DNA of 64,000 nt from Salisaeta longa DSM 21114 (GCF_000419585.1 NZ_ATTH01000001.1:2705001-2769000), one strand, 5' to 3'. Shown: positions 25,865-35,722, counted from the stretch's first letter. A program made the numbers and translations. The notes: a model not told the origin generated them from the letters alone.

Positions 25865-27226
25865 TTAAATGGTGCCCAGCACCTTGCCCACCAAGATGGC
25901 CGCGATGAAGAGCGGGCAGACGTACTTCACGAAGAAGCGCCACACGGCCACGGCCATACCGGTGAAGCCGTCAGCGCCCTGTTGCAGCTCACGCACGGCC
26001 GCATCGGCGCCCCATACCCACGAGACGAAGATGCTAAGGAGCAGCGCGCCCAAGGCCAGCGACACATTGCCCCAAATGTAATCCATGATGTTCAAGAAGC
26101 CCGTCTGCCCAAACAGCTGAAGCTGATTCGTGAAGAAATCCGAGCCGCCCTGCGACAGCGCCGACGGCACGCCTACCAGAAAGGTGAAGCCACCCACGAG
26201 CCACGCCGACTTCTTGCGCGACCACGACGTTTCATCGACGAAGTACGACACGACGACCTCCAACAACGACACGGTAGAGGTGAGGGCCGCGATGGAGAGC
26301 AGCGTGAAGAACACCGCGCCCACGAACGAGCCCAGCGGCATGGCCCCAAACACTTCGGGCAAAATGACAAACACGAGCGCCGGTCCCTCGCTCGGGTTCT
26401 GCCCCATCGCAAACACGGCGGGGAAAATCATGAGGCCTGCCAGGAGTGCGATCGCGGTGTCGAAGAGCGCCACGTAGCCGCCCGAGACCAGCAGGTTCTC
26501 GCTTTTGGGCAGGTACGAGCCGTACGTAATCATCGCGCCCATCCCCAGGCTAAGGGAGAAGAACGCCTGCCCCAGCGCGGCAAGGACAACGCCGCCGTCT
26601 ACCTTCGAGAAGTCGGGGTTTAGGTAAAACTCCAACCCGGCCCCAGCCCCTGGCAGTGTGACCGACCGAAAGATGACCACCAGGATGAGCACCAGCAGAA
26701 TGGGCATGAGCACCTTCGAGGCACGCTCGATGCCCTGCTCAACGCCGCTCGCCACAATGCTGATGGTAAACAGCATGAAAAACCCCATGAGCGGGATGAC
26801 CGTCCACGGATCAGCAATAAACGACGCAAAGTAGGTGCCGGCATCGGTCGCAGGGGCCACAAGGCCCTTAAAGATGTACCCAAACGCCCAGCCCGCAACC
26901 ACGCCGTAGTAGCTTAAGATGAACACACCGGTGAGCACGCACAGCGCCCCCACGAGCATCCAGGGCGTGCGGGCCTTGATGGCAGCGATGGCGCCCACGG
27001 GGTTCTTTTGGCTGTTCCGCCCCAGCGCCAGTTCCGCAAACAAGTACGGCAGGCAGATGAAGGCAATGCACAGCAGGTAGAGGACAACGAACGCGGCACC
27101 GCCGTTCTCGCCGGTGATGTATGGAAACCGCCAGATGTTACCGAGTCCAATGGCCGAACCGGCGGCTGCCAGTACAAAACCGATGCGAGATCCCCACTGC
27201 TCGCGGTCTGCTGTTGCCGTTGCCAT
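25865..27226 (-). CDS. Sodium-dependent neurotransmitter-symporter (NSS/SNF) family transporter
   Basis: A 453-residue polytopic membrane protein with about 11-12 hydrophobic segments. The signature of the NSS family is at the start: FVLAAAGSAIGLGNIWRFPY, whose unwound TM1 binds Na+ and substrate, then GENGGAAFVVLYLL. YYGVVAGWAFGYIFKG and GQAFFSLSLGMGAMITYGSY (TM6 region) are other conserved parts. Members import amino acids or related solutes with Na+; substrate cannot be assigned. A Na+-driven importer suits a salt-rich habitat. ATG 27226 gives MATATADREQWGSRIGF. The start has no clear Shine-Dalgarno. Confidence 0.92.
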   Translation of the reverse strand: MATATADREQWGSRIGFVLAAAGSAIGLGNIWRFPYITGENGGAAFVVLYLLCIAFICLPYLFAELALGRNSQKNPVGAIAAIKARTPWMLVGALCVLTGVFILSYYGVVAGWAFGYIFKGLVAPATDAGTYFASFIADPWTVIPLMGFFMLFTISIVASGVEQGIERASKVLMPILLVLILVVIFRSVTLPGAGAGLEFYLNPDFSKVDGGVVLAALGQAFFSLSLGMGAMITYGSYLPKSENLLVSGGYVALFDTAIALLAGLMIFPAVFAMGQNPSEGPALVFVILPEVFGAMPLGSFVGAVFFTLLSIAALTSTVSLLEVVVSYFVDETSWSRKKSAWLVGGFTFLVGVPSALSQGGSDFFTNQLQLFGQTGFLNIMDYIWGNVSLALGALLLSIFVSWVWGADAAVRELQQGADGFTGMAVAVWRFFVKYVCPLFIAAILVGKVLGTI

Positions 27227-27374
27227 AGTGCGCTATTGGATAGATGGAAAGAAAGCCTGCACGGTAGCGTGTGCCTGTACGTTACGACAGGGTTACGGTA
27301 CCCTCGAAAGTAATGGCCATGTGGGCGTATCGCAACGTAGGGTGAGGGCTGTTGGCGGCGCAAACCGCGAAGAA

Positions 27375-28469
27375 TCATTCAAGAAAGGAGGCCACGGCCT
27401 GTTCGATGCACGCCACGTAGCGCGTGCGGTGGCGCTGCACCCACGTCCGAAAGGTGTTTTGATGAGACCGGCCAGCGGCGCACAGGCGCTCGGGGTGGGC
27501 CGGTGCGAAGTGGGTGCTTCGGATGCCCGCGCCGGCGCGCACCGTGTCGAAGGCGTTGCACCACTGCTCGTAGTGGCCTTCCACCGGAACGACCTGTACG
27601 GGCTTGCCGAGGTACATGGCCTCGGCGATCGACTCGAAGCCCGCGGTGCACACCAGGCCCTTGCAGCGGGTCATGAGGTCGATGAAGCGCCGGTCGTCGA
27701 GCCGGTGAAACGTGAGGGTGGCATCGTACCGGTCGGTGGCGGGAGCCGCGGGGCGGTCCCAAAAGCAGTGCAGCGGCACCGCCGGGTGGCGCTCGTGCCA
27801 CCGAATGATCTCTTGGGCGTAGCCGCTATTCACGATGTACACTAGATAAAACGGCTCGGCCGTACGTTGTGGGGCGTTGAGCACGGCCCGTCGCAGCAGC
27901 GGCGGCAGCACCTGCAAGCGGCCGTGCGCAGGCGCCGGATAGAGCGAGAGGGCCAGGCAGGCCGCGGCCCGCGCGGCGGTGAGGTGCGTAAACGCTTGGA
28001 CCCCCCAGCGGTGCAGCCTGCGCCCCGGCGGGAAGCGGTAGGCCGGATGCAAAAACATGTACTGATGCGCGATGCTGACCATGGGCACTGCGGGCCGGTC
28101 GCGCAGCATGTAGGCACCCGTCAGTGGCTCGTAAAAGTTGATCACCACGTCTGGACGGTGCCGGTCGATGCAGGTGCCAATGGCGTCGAGCGTGCGGTAC
28201 AGCATCGGCAGCCGCCGCAGCCCGCGCTGCAGCGAGCGCCACGGATGCACCGCGCGGCGCTGGGCATCGGCCACAAACGTGGGGCTGGGCATTGAGGTGA
28301 TGGGCGCGCGCAACCGCTCCCGGAAGAACGCGGGCACGGGGCGCTCTTCGCTATGGCCCACGAGTGCGGCGCACACCTCGTGGCCCGCTTCCGCCAGCAG
28401 GTCTTGCAGGGCAAGGGCCTGCGTCAGGTGGCCACGGCCCTCGCCCTGGATGGTAAACAAACACCGCAT
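27375..28469 (-). CDS. Glycosyltransferase, MJ1255/TIGR00661-like GT-B fold
   Basis: A 364-residue protein beginning MRCLFTIQGEGRGHLTQALA, the typical N-terminus of a GT-B glycosyltransferase of the MurG/TIGR00661 type, with the Gly-rich G-x-GH loop. The donor-binding C-terminal domain contains CKGLVCTAGFESIAEAMYLG and KPVQVVPVEGHYEQWCNA, matching the sugar-nucleotide site. No signal peptide or membrane segment; probably works at the inner face of the membrane on a lipid or cell-wall acceptor. It starts 12 bases after the stop of the TonB-C lipoprotein gene, so both are likely on one message. Confidence 0.8.
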   Translation of the reverse strand: MRCLFTIQGEGRGHLTQALALQDLLAEAGHEVCAALVGHSEERPVPAFFRERLRAPITSMPSPTFVADAQRRAVHPWRSLQRGLRRLPMLYRTLDAIGTCIDRHRPDVVINFYEPLTGAYMLRDRPAVPMVSIAHQYMFLHPAYRFPPGRRLHRWGVQAFTHLTAARAAACLALSLYPAPAHGRLQVLPPLLRRAVLNAPQRTAEPFYLVYIVNSGYAQEIIRWHERHPAVPLHCFWDRPAAPATDRYDATLTFHRLDDRRFIDLMTRCKGLVCTAGFESIAEAMYLGKPVQVVPVEGHYEQWCNAFDTVRAGAGIRSTHFAPAHPERLCAAGRSHQNTFRTWVQRHRTRYVACIEQAVASFLE

Positions 28470-28481
28470 ATCCGCCGGCTG

Positions 28482-29198
28482 CTACGACGTGGAGGGGGCT
28501 TGGAAGTTGAGCGTGAAGTGCACCCAGGACGGAATGGGGGCCCAGTCGCCATTGTTCAAGACGAAGGCGGGCTGCCAGCGCCGCAGTGCGGCCGAGCGCA
28601 GGGCAATGCGGTTTAGGGTGGGGTGTACGCCCTGCAGCACGCGCACGGCCTGGGGCACGCCCTCTTTGTTCAGGTACACCTGCAGGCGCACGCGTCCGCT
28701 GGTGGACGGCTGGCGCAGGCTATCGGGGTAGGCGACCGGCGGGGCGTCGCTCTGCACTTCCACCGGATCGCGGAAGTGGCGCTTGAGGGCCTGATACGCT
28801 TCTTGCTTGAGCGGGCCGCGCACGCGCTTGTTGATGGCCGCTGGCGTGCCGCTCAGGTCGGCATCCTGAAGGACCGGCACGGCATAGGCGGCAAACAACG
28901 AATCGACGACCTCGGGGTTGTGCCGATACATCGGCAGAAGCGCACGCTTCACGGCGCGGTTGAGCTGCTGCCGCGAGATGCCCTGTTGCGAGATCATGGC
29001 GCGGGATTGCTCCGCGAGGCCCATCGCCTGCAGATCGGTGAGCGAGCGAAAGGCGCGGGTGGTGTCGGTGCCGGGGCGCCACCAGCGGGTATCGGCGGCG
29101 GTCCAGCCGTCAGGAACGGCGGTCGGGTCGGATCCGCTGCTGCCGCAGCCCATGAGCAACAGCGCAGCAAAAAGGAGCGAAGCAAGACGCGTGAACAT
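28482..29198 (-). CDS. Lipoprotein with TonB C-terminal-like domain
   Basis: A 238-residue protein with a lipobox (ALLLMGC, Cys18) and an acidic linker. Residues 150-238 resemble the TonB C-terminal domain: VAYPDSLRQPSTSGRVRLQV, YLNKEGVPQAVRVLQG, LNRIALRSAALRRWQPA and WVHFTLNF. True TonB proteins are inner-membrane proteins with an N-terminal helix; here that is replaced by a lipid anchor, so it is more likely a TonB-domain lipoprotein that binds peptidoglycan or a receptor than an energy transducer. It is upstream of the glycosyltransferase with a 12-base gap. Confidence 0.72.
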   Translation of the reverse strand: MFTRLASLLFAALLLMGCGSSGSDPTAVPDGWTAADTRWWRPGTDTTRAFRSLTDLQAMGLAEQSRAMISQQGISRQQLNRAVKRALLPMYRHNPEVVDSLFAAYAVPVLQDADLSGTPAAINKRVRGPLKQEAYQALKRHFRDPVEVQSDAPPVAYPDSLRQPSTSGRVRLQVYLNKEGVPQAVRVLQGVHPTLNRIALRSAALRRWQPAFVLNNGDWAPIPSWVHFTLNFQAPSTS

Positions 29199-29273
29199 GC
29201 GGTGGGGCGTTGGTTATGGAGATAGCAAAGCAAGCAAAAGAAAACGGGCCGCGCCCTGCAAAAGCAAACGGCG

Positions 29274-30089
29274 CTACTCAATGAGCACAGGCGTGCCTAC
29301 CTGCGTCCACCACCACAGCGTCTGCATGTCGCGGTTGTGCAGTGCAATGCAGCCCTGCGTCCAGTTCACGCCGGCACCGGTGCCATCGCCGTGCAGCTCA
29401 ATCCAGCCGCCGAGCGGCGTATTCATGGGCGGCATGCGGCGCTGGGCATTGGCCTGCACGATGGCGTTGCGCGTCGTGCGCGAGATGAGCCCTTGCGCAA
29501 ACCCGCGGCGCGCGTCGGCAGCCGTGGGGTAGTTGAGGACCAGGGCTTTATCGAAGGCGCTGTTCGGATTCTTCCGCACAATGTAGAACAGGCCCTCGGG
29601 CGTGCGCCAGTGGTCGCGGCGGCTGGTGCTGCCCTGGCGCACCTTGTCGAGGAACGCGTTGTAGCCGAAGTCGGCCTTGAAGGTGTGCAGGCGGGCAGCG
29701 CCGCGGTACAGCTCCACCCGATGCCCGCGCTTCGACACGCGAATCCATACATTGGAAATGGCGCGCCGCGCAACGTAGCCCACGCGGCCGCTCTCGGTTT
29801 CAATCTGGCACCACCCGTCGTTGCAGTAGTGCCGGTGCACGGGGGTGCGCACCGCAAGGGTAGCCAGCGACGTTTGACTGTTGGGGAAGCGGTACAGCGT
29901 CGCTTCGTCGCCCGCAATGTAGTAGAGGGCGGCATCGCGCGGTGCGGTATCGAGCGTGTACGAGGCCGACGATGCTGCGGGCGTCTCCACCGCTGGCGGA
30001 ACGGCCGTTTGCGCGTGAGCCGGTAGCGGCGTACCCCACCCCAGCAGGCCGATGAGGAGAACCAAACGCGTGAATCGGAGCACAGACAC
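29274..30089 (-). CDS. L,D-transpeptidase (YkuD) with SH3-like N-terminus
   Basis: A 271-residue secreted protein. Signal peptide ending PAHAQ; a Pro/Ala/Ser-rich spacer; an SH3b-like segment (about 48-110: YYIAGDEATLYRFPNSQ, DGWCQIETESGRVGYV); then the YkuD domain, with the motif HGDGTGAGVNWTQGCIALHN, giving His233 and catalytic Cys247 in the standard HXGX...SHGC-like arrangement. These enzymes cross-link DAP-DAP in peptidoglycan or attach lipoprotein; the substrate is not set by sequence. Transcribed divergently from the uracil-DNA glycosylase gene. Confidence 0.88.
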   Translation of the reverse strand: MSVLRFTRLVLLIGLLGWGTPLPAHAQTAVPPAVETPAASSASYTLDTAPRDAALYYIAGDEATLYRFPNSQTSLATLAVRTPVHRHYCNDGWCQIETESGRVGYVARRAISNVWIRVSKRGHRVELYRGAARLHTFKADFGYNAFLDKVRQGSTSRRDHWRTPEGLFYIVRKNPNSAFDKALVLNYPTAADARRGFAQGLISRTTRNAIVQANAQRRMPPMNTPLGGWIELHGDGTGAGVNWTQGCIALHNRDMQTLWWWTQVGTPVLIE

Positions 30090-30262
30090 AGCGAGGAAGC
30101 AGGCGAAGGCAACAAGACAGCGGGCTCTGTGCTACGACGCAACCGCCCGTCCGATCCACGCCCCCACCGGCGCCACCCGGCGGCAGAGGGATCTGCGGGT
30201 CCGGTCGTGCATTGCCAGCACGTGCCGCCTTCGAACCTCCCGTCAACGCCCTTTCGCCGCCC

Positions 30263-30922
30263 ATGCACGATACCCTGTGGTCGCTGGTAGACACGCATCT
30301 CTCGGATGTGCCTTCGACCGACACGCTGTTTAACCCGTACGCGACCACGCATCCCATCCTCGACCGTCCCCAAGCTGCTGCGACGCGCCGTGCCAACCTG
30401 CGTGCCTACCTCGAACAGCTCGTGCCCCGGCCCCGGCTGTTTTTGCTGCTTGAGGCCCCCGGCCCATGGGGCTGCCGGTTTACCGGCGTGCCCATCACCA
30501 GCGAAGCGCAGCTCCTCGATCCGTCGTTTCCGCTTGGCGGCCAACGCACCAGCCGGACGCCCGCGCCGCATACCGAGTACAGCGCCTCCATCTTTTGGCG
30601 CACGCTGCAGCCGTACGCCGCGCAGGTAATGGTGTGGAATAGCGTACCGTTGCATCCGCACGATGCGGGCGCGCCACTCTCCATCCGTACGCCGCGGCGG
30701 CGCGAGGTGGCGCGGTGGGACGACCTCACCCGGGGCCTGCTGGACGCGGTGCAACCGGAGCGCGTGGTGGGCGTGGGGCGCAAGGCCGAGCGCGCCCTGC
30801 GGGATGTGGGCGCTGATCCGACCTACGTGCGGCATCCCTCACAGGGCGGGGCGAAGAAGTTTGCCGCCGGTATGACAACGATCTTGGATGCGCTGCAACT
30901 GGAGCGGACAGAGGAGCGGTAG
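30263..30922 (+). CDS. Uracil-DNA glycosylase superfamily protein
   Basis: A 219-residue protein with uracil-DNA-glycosylase-fold motifs: LLLEAPGPWGCRFTGVPITSE (motif 1 with the Gly-rich uracil-binding turn), VMVWNSVPLHPHD (a UDG-like Asn in the strand), RVVGVGRKAERAL (motif of a late strand-helix) and VRHPSQGGAKKF (HPS motif 2). The order fits UDG families 4/5 or an unclassified UDG-like group; the Fe-S Cys set of family 4 is not seen. Would remove uracil from DNA in base-excision repair. ATG 30263 is preferred over 30212, and the next gene is recG. Confidence 0.75.
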   Translation: MHDTLWSLVDTHLSDVPSTDTLFNPYATTHPILDRPQAAATRRANLRAYLEQLVPRPRLFLLLEAPGPWGCRFTGVPITSEAQLLDPSFPLGGQRTSRTPAPHTEYSASIFWRTLQPYAAQVMVWNSVPLHPHDAGAPLSIRTPRRREVARWDDLTRGLLDAVQPERVVGVGRKAERALRDVGADPTYVRHPSQGGAKKFAAGMTTILDALQLERTEER

Positions 30923-31003
30923 CGGCTGCACGGAAGGCACCATGCCGCGCCGCCCGCGTGCAATACACCCGCTACACGTTGTGCAACCGACGCTGCACAA
31001 GCC

Positions 31004-33118
31004 ATGCCGGCATCAACAGAATCAGACATCTTGGATCGCCCGGTGCGCTTTTTGAAAGGCGTGGGCGAAAAACGGGCGTCGGTGTGGGCCGAGGCCCATC
31101 AGGTGCGCACCGTGCGCGACCTCTTGCACTTCTACCCGCGGCGCTACCTCGATCGCTCCACCGTGGCCTCCATCCGCCAACTGACGGAAGGCCCCGATCC
31201 CGTAACGGTGGTGGGCACCGTGCAGTACGCCCGGGTGGTGGACGGGCGGTCCACCAAGCGCCTCGAACTGGTGGTGGAAGGGGCCGACGGCGGCCGCATG
31301 AAAGCCGTGTGGTTTCGGGGCTTCCGCTGGGTGCAACGCGCCTTCGAGGCGGGCGACCGCGTGGCCTTCCATGGCAAGGTGCAGCGCTTTGGCCGCTGGT
31401 TCTCGATGACGCACCCCGACTACGACCGCCTCGATGCCGCCGAGGCCCGCCTGGATACGGGCCGCATCGTGGCGCTCTACCCGGGCGGCGAGGCCATGGA
31501 CAACGTGGGGCTCACCAGCCGACGGGTGCGCCGCATCGTGTACACGTTTTTTAAGGAGCATGGCCTCGAACTCCGCGACCCGTTTCCGGAGACGCTCCGC
31601 TCCACGTTTGACTTGATGGATGGACGGGTGGCGCGCCGTGCGATCCACTTCCCCAAAACGCAGGCCGAGCTTGCCCGCGCCACCGTGCGCCTCAAGTTTG
31701 AGGAGTTGTTTTACATTCAGTTGCTGTTGGCCACCCTGCGCGCGCAGCGCAGCGCCGTGCCCGGTGCGGTGTTTGGCGCGCCGCAGCCGCTGCTCACCCG
31801 GTTTGTGAACGAGGTGCTGCCGTTCGAGCTGACGAGCGCGCAGCGGGAGGCGCTAAAAGACGTCATCGCCGATACGCAGTCGGGGCATCAGATGAACCGG
31901 CTGGTGCAGGGGGATGTGGGCAGCGGCAAGACGGTGGTGGCCGTGGCCGCGATGCTCCACGCGTGGTCGCACGGCTACCAGAGCGCCTTTATGGCGCCCA
32001 CCGAGATTTTGGCCGAGCAGCACCACCACAGCCTGAAGCAATACCTCGCGCCGCTCGACCTGGCGCCCGCGCTGCTCACCGGCAGCCAGGGGGCTGCCGA
32101 GCGCCGTGAGGCGCAAGCCGCGCTGGCCGAAGGGACGGTGCCGGTGGGCGTGGGCACGCACGCGCTCATCCAAGACGATGTGGCCTTCGACCGGTTGGGA
32201 CTGGCCATTGTAGATGAGCAGCACCGCTTTGGGGTAGAGCAGCGCGCCACGATGTTCGAGAAGGGCGAGCGCCCGCACATGCTGCTGATGACCGCGACGC
32301 CTATTCCGCGCTCGCTGGCCATGACGCTGTACGGCGACCTCGACGTGTCGATCATGGACGAGATGCCCGCGGGCCGCAAGCCGGTCGAAACGCGCCTGCG
32401 CACCGAAAAGCGCCGCGGCGAGGTATACGCCTTTCTGCGCGACCAGCTGGCGCAGGGCCGCCAGGCCTACGTGGTGTATCCGCTGGTGGAGGAAAGCGAA
32501 AAGGTGGACCTGAAAGACGCGGTGAGCGGCTACGAGGCCCTGCAGGCCCAATTTCCGGAGGCTACGGTGGGCCTGGTGCACGGCCAACTGCCCACGGATG
32601 AAAAGGACGACGTGATGCGCCGCTTCAAAGCCGGCGCCATCGATCTGCTGGTGTCAACCACCGTGATTGAAGTGGGCGTCGACGTGGCCAATGCCACGGT
32701 GATGATCATTGAGCATGCCGAGCGGTTTGGGCTCAGCCAGCTGCATCAGCTGCGGGGCCGCGTGGGGCGCAGCGACCAGCAAAGCTACTGCATCCTGATG
32801 GCCGGGTACAAGCAATCGGCCGAGGCGAAGCAGCGCCTGCAGGCCATGGCGCGCACCAACGACGGCTTCGAGATTAGCGAGGTGGACCTGAAGATTCGCG
32901 GGGCCGGTGACTTTTTTGGCACGCGCCAAAGCGGCTTGCCCGACCTCAAGATTGCCGACATCACGCAGGATCAGGACATCCTCGAAGAAGCGCGGGCCGC
33001 CGCGCAGCAGATCGTGGCGCAGGATCCGCAATTGCGCGACCCGGCCCACGCCGACATCCGCACGCACTTTGAGCGCTACTACGTGCGGCGCGATCTCGAC
33101 TTTGCCCGCGTGGGATGA
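31004..33118 (+). CDS. recG: ATP-dependent DNA helicase RecG
   Basis: A 704-residue helicase that remodels stalled forks and Holliday junctions. The N-terminal wedge/OB domain (RFLKGVGEKRASVWAEA, DLLHFYPRRYLDRSTV, and VTVVGTVQYARVVDGRS) binds the junction. The SF2 motor has Walker A in GDVGSGKTVVAVAAML (about residue 304), DEQHRFGVEQR (motif II), MTATPIPRSLAMTLYG, and late TTVIEVGVDVANATVM and QLRGRVGRSDQQSYC. Complete. Its stop at 33118 abuts the convergent kinase gene with no gap, so no room for a terminator. Confidence 0.96.
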   Translation: MPASTESDILDRPVRFLKGVGEKRASVWAEAHQVRTVRDLLHFYPRRYLDRSTVASIRQLTEGPDPVTVVGTVQYARVVDGRSTKRLELVVEGADGGRMKAVWFRGFRWVQRAFEAGDRVAFHGKVQRFGRWFSMTHPDYDRLDAAEARLDTGRIVALYPGGEAMDNVGLTSRRVRRIVYTFFKEHGLELRDPFPETLRSTFDLMDGRVARRAIHFPKTQAELARATVRLKFEELFYIQLLLATLRAQRSAVPGAVFGAPQPLLTRFVNEVLPFELTSAQREALKDVIADTQSGHQMNRLVQGDVGSGKTVVAVAAMLHAWSHGYQSAFMAPTEILAEQHHHSLKQYLAPLDLAPALLTGSQGAAERREAQAALAEGTVPVGVGTHALIQDDVAFDRLGLAIVDEQHRFGVEQRATMFEKGERPHMLLMTATPIPRSLAMTLYGDLDVSIMDEMPAGRKPVETRLRTEKRRGEVYAFLRDQLAQGRQAYVVYPLVEESEKVDLKDAVSGYEALQAQFPEATVGLVHGQLPTDEKDDVMRRFKAGAIDLLVSTTVIEVGVDVANATVMIIEHAERFGLSQLHQLRGRVGRSDQQSYCILMAGYKQSAEAKQRLQAMARTNDGFEISEVDLKIRGAGDFFGTRQSGLPDLKIADITQDQDILEEARAAAQQIVAQDPQLRDPAHADIRTHFERYYVRRDLDFARVG

Positions 33119-35572
33119 TCAGGAGCCCGATGGTACGTTGGCTGCCGCTTGCACGATTCGTTGATAGCGGGCGGCGGCCTGGGGCCGTCCAGCGGCCTGG
33201 TACATGCCCATCAGCGCCCGTGCCGCCGACTGCGTACGCCAGTTGTCCAGCCCAAATTGCTGCTTGAAGACCGTGAAGCTGCGCTGCATGACGGGCAGCG
33301 CCTCCGCAACCTTTCCTTGCCGGGCCCACACCAGCGCCTGTACACTCTCGGCGGCTGCAATCTGCCAGTGGTCGGCCGGCAGAAGCGTGCGTAGGATGGA
33401 CAGCCCCTCACGAATGAGCGGGGCCGCCTCTTGCGTGCGGCCCTGCTCGGCCAGCAGCCAGCTCAGGCGCACGAGCGACGAGGCGATGTGCGGGTGCCCG
33501 GCCGGGAGCAGCTTGCGGCGCATGTTCAGCGCATCGTAATACAGCGACTCGGCGACCGCGAGCGAGTCCATGCGGTGGTAGGTGAAGGCCAGGCGCACGA
33601 GTACGTTGGCAATGGCCGGATGGCGGCTGCCGTATTGTTCGCGGTAGCGGCGCAGGGCGCGTTTGCGAAGCGCAAGCGACTCCTCAAATTTCCCCATGTT
33701 TTGCAGCGTACTGGCAAAATTGTGCAGCAGCGTAGCGGGCACCGGGGCGTCGGCGGCCTTGTACGTCGCAAGGCTGGTGCGACCAATGGCTTCCGCCTCT
33801 TTGTGTCGGCCGGTTTCGTTGAGCGTCATCAGCAAGCCGTTGCGCGCGTCATTCAGGCGGACATCGGTAGCGCCGTAGGCCGCTCGGTAGTGCGCCAGGG
33901 TTTCGCGGTAGAGGCTATCGGCACGGGCGTAGCGTCCCTGGCGAAAGGCCGAGTAGGCGAGGGCCTGCTCGGTGGCCGCGAGGGCCTCGGGGCGCGCCTC
34001 CGTTCGGTGCCGGGCGGCAAGGGCCGATTGCAGGAGTGCGTCGGCCGGCGGATACAAGCCCAGGCTGGTGTACACGTTGCCCATTACGGTTTGGAGATCC
34101 GAGCGCACGGCGGGCTGGCCGTCAAGCTGCGTGTCGATGCGCTCTGCGCCGCGGTCGAGCACGGTGCGCACCTTCAGGTTGGGATTGCCCTGGCGGAGCG
34201 GATCGGTTTGCTCAAACAGGCGGGTCAGGAAGGAGGTCACCGCCTCGGCCTTGTCGCGTTCCTGTGCGATCTGCTCGGCCTGCCACGTCACCGTTACCGC
34301 GTAGGTGACGAGCAGCAGCAGGATGACGGCCGCGGTGCTCAGCGAGGCCCAGTACCGCCGCGCAAACTTTTGCACCCGGTAGGCCGTGGAGCCTGCGCGT
34401 GCGTGCACCGGCGCATCGGAGCGGTGCCGGTCGAGATCTTCCGTCAGTGCATCAACGGTGGGGTAGCGGTCGGCCGGGGGCTTGCGGAGCGTTTTAAGGA
34501 TGATGGCGTCGAGGTCGCCGCTGAGGCGCCGCCGCAGCTGATCGGTGGAGGTTTGGCGGGCGTCGGCCGGGTCATCCGAAGGGTCAGGCGAGGTCCGCGT
34601 GACGATGGTGCTGGGGCGCGTGGGGGCGTCCTCGCAAATCGCCTGAATCAGCTGGTAGGTAGAGCGCTCGTCCAGCCGGTAGGGGCGGTGGCCGGTCAGT
34701 AGCTCGTAGAGCAAGATGCCTAGCGCGTACACGTCGGTTGCGGTGGTGATGGCTTCGCCGGTCACCTGCTCGGGGGCCGCGTACTCCGGAGTCATCAGTT
34801 GCAGCCCGGTGCGCGTGCGCGGAAGCGACGCGTCGGGCGCAAAGGCGGGCGCCTCATCCAGCAGTTTGGCAATGCCAAAGTCGAGCAGCTTCACCGTGCC
34901 GTCCTTGGTCACCAAAATGTTTGACGGCTTGAGGTCGCGGTGCACGATCAGGTTCTGGTGGGCGTGCTGCACCGCGCGGCACACCGTGTCGAAGAGGGCG
35001 AGGCGTTCATCAATCGAGGCCCGCTGCTCATCGCAATAGGTGGTGATGGGCGTGCCCTCCACCAGCTCCATCACAAAGTAGGGGCGCCCGTCCTCGGTGG
35101 TCCCGCCATCAAAGACGCGCGCAATGTTTGGGTGCGTGATGGAGGCCAGGATCTGGCGCTCGTTCAGGAAGCGCTGCACAAACGACGCATCGCCCGCAAA
35201 CGAGCGCATCACCTTCAGCGCCACGTCTTGCGTGAACGATCCGTCGCTGCGCGAGCCGCGGTACACCACGCTCATGCCGCCGCGTCCCAGCACCCCCTCA
35301 ATGCGGTAGGGGGGAAGTTCGGTGCCGGGCGACAGCAGGTCCGGGCCGTGGATGGCCTCTCCAGAGGCGAAGGCGTCCTCGGCAAGATCGGCAGCCGCGC
35401 CATCCAGGAACGACGGCGCATCAGCTTCTGCTGCAAGGAGCGCCTCCACCTCCTGGCGCAGCGCGGGGTCGTCGCAGTTGGCCTCCAGATACGCCGCCTG
35501 TTCATCGGGCGGGCGGTCGAGCACCGCATCCAATAGCGCACTAATTTCTGCCCACCGATCAGAAGCCGCCAT
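33119..35572 (-). CDS. Transmembrane Ser/Thr protein kinase with TPR sensor
   Basis: An 817-residue PknB-type kinase. Residues 90-380 form the kinase: glycine loop GRGGMSVVYRG (96-106), Lys120, HRDLKPSNIL (211-220), DFGIAK (231-236), and APEQVTGEAITTATDVYALG. One membrane segment (WASLSTAAVILLLLVTYAVT) at about 445-465. The periplasmic half is built of TPR-like repeats (LQTVMGNVYTSLGLYPPADA, LLMTLNETGRHKEAEAIGRT and similar), to about residue 810. This architecture is common in Bacteroidota and Planctomycetes beside ECF sigma genes, as here. ATG 35572 is chosen; the frame is open to 35716 but the added 48 residues are not conserved in type. Confidence 0.93.
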   Translation of the reverse strand: MAASDRWAEISALLDAVLDRPPDEQAAYLEANCDDPALRQEVEALLAAEADAPSFLDGAAADLAEDAFASGEAIHGPDLLSPGTELPPYRIEGVLGRGGMSVVYRGSRSDGSFTQDVALKVMRSFAGDASFVQRFLNERQILASITHPNIARVFDGGTTEDGRPYFVMELVEGTPITTYCDEQRASIDERLALFDTVCRAVQHAHQNLIVHRDLKPSNILVTKDGTVKLLDFGIAKLLDEAPAFAPDASLPRTRTGLQLMTPEYAAPEQVTGEAITTATDVYALGILLYELLTGHRPYRLDERSTYQLIQAICEDAPTRPSTIVTRTSPDPSDDPADARQTSTDQLRRRLSGDLDAIILKTLRKPPADRYPTVDALTEDLDRHRSDAPVHARAGSTAYRVQKFARRYWASLSTAAVILLLLVTYAVTVTWQAEQIAQERDKAEAVTSFLTRLFEQTDPLRQGNPNLKVRTVLDRGAERIDTQLDGQPAVRSDLQTVMGNVYTSLGLYPPADALLQSALAARHRTEARPEALAATEQALAYSAFRQGRYARADSLYRETLAHYRAAYGATDVRLNDARNGLLMTLNETGRHKEAEAIGRTSLATYKAADAPVPATLLHNFASTLQNMGKFEESLALRKRALRRYREQYGSRHPAIANVLVRLAFTYHRMDSLAVAESLYYDALNMRRKLLPAGHPHIASSLVRLSWLLAEQGRTQEAAPLIREGLSILRTLLPADHWQIAAAESVQALVWARQGKVAEALPVMQRSFTVFKQQFGLDNWRTQSAARALMGMYQAAGRPQAAARYQRIVQAAANVPSGS

Positions 35573-35722
35573 GTCGTGTTGTTTGGTTGATAAAGCACAG
35601 CATACCAGCATACGGCGCCCGGGCGCACGCGCTGTTGAAAACCCCGCGCGGACGACACCCGGCTGGGGCGTTCCCCACGTCTGCCACAGGCTCACGTGCA
35701 CGCCGCGAGCCCACATAGAGCC

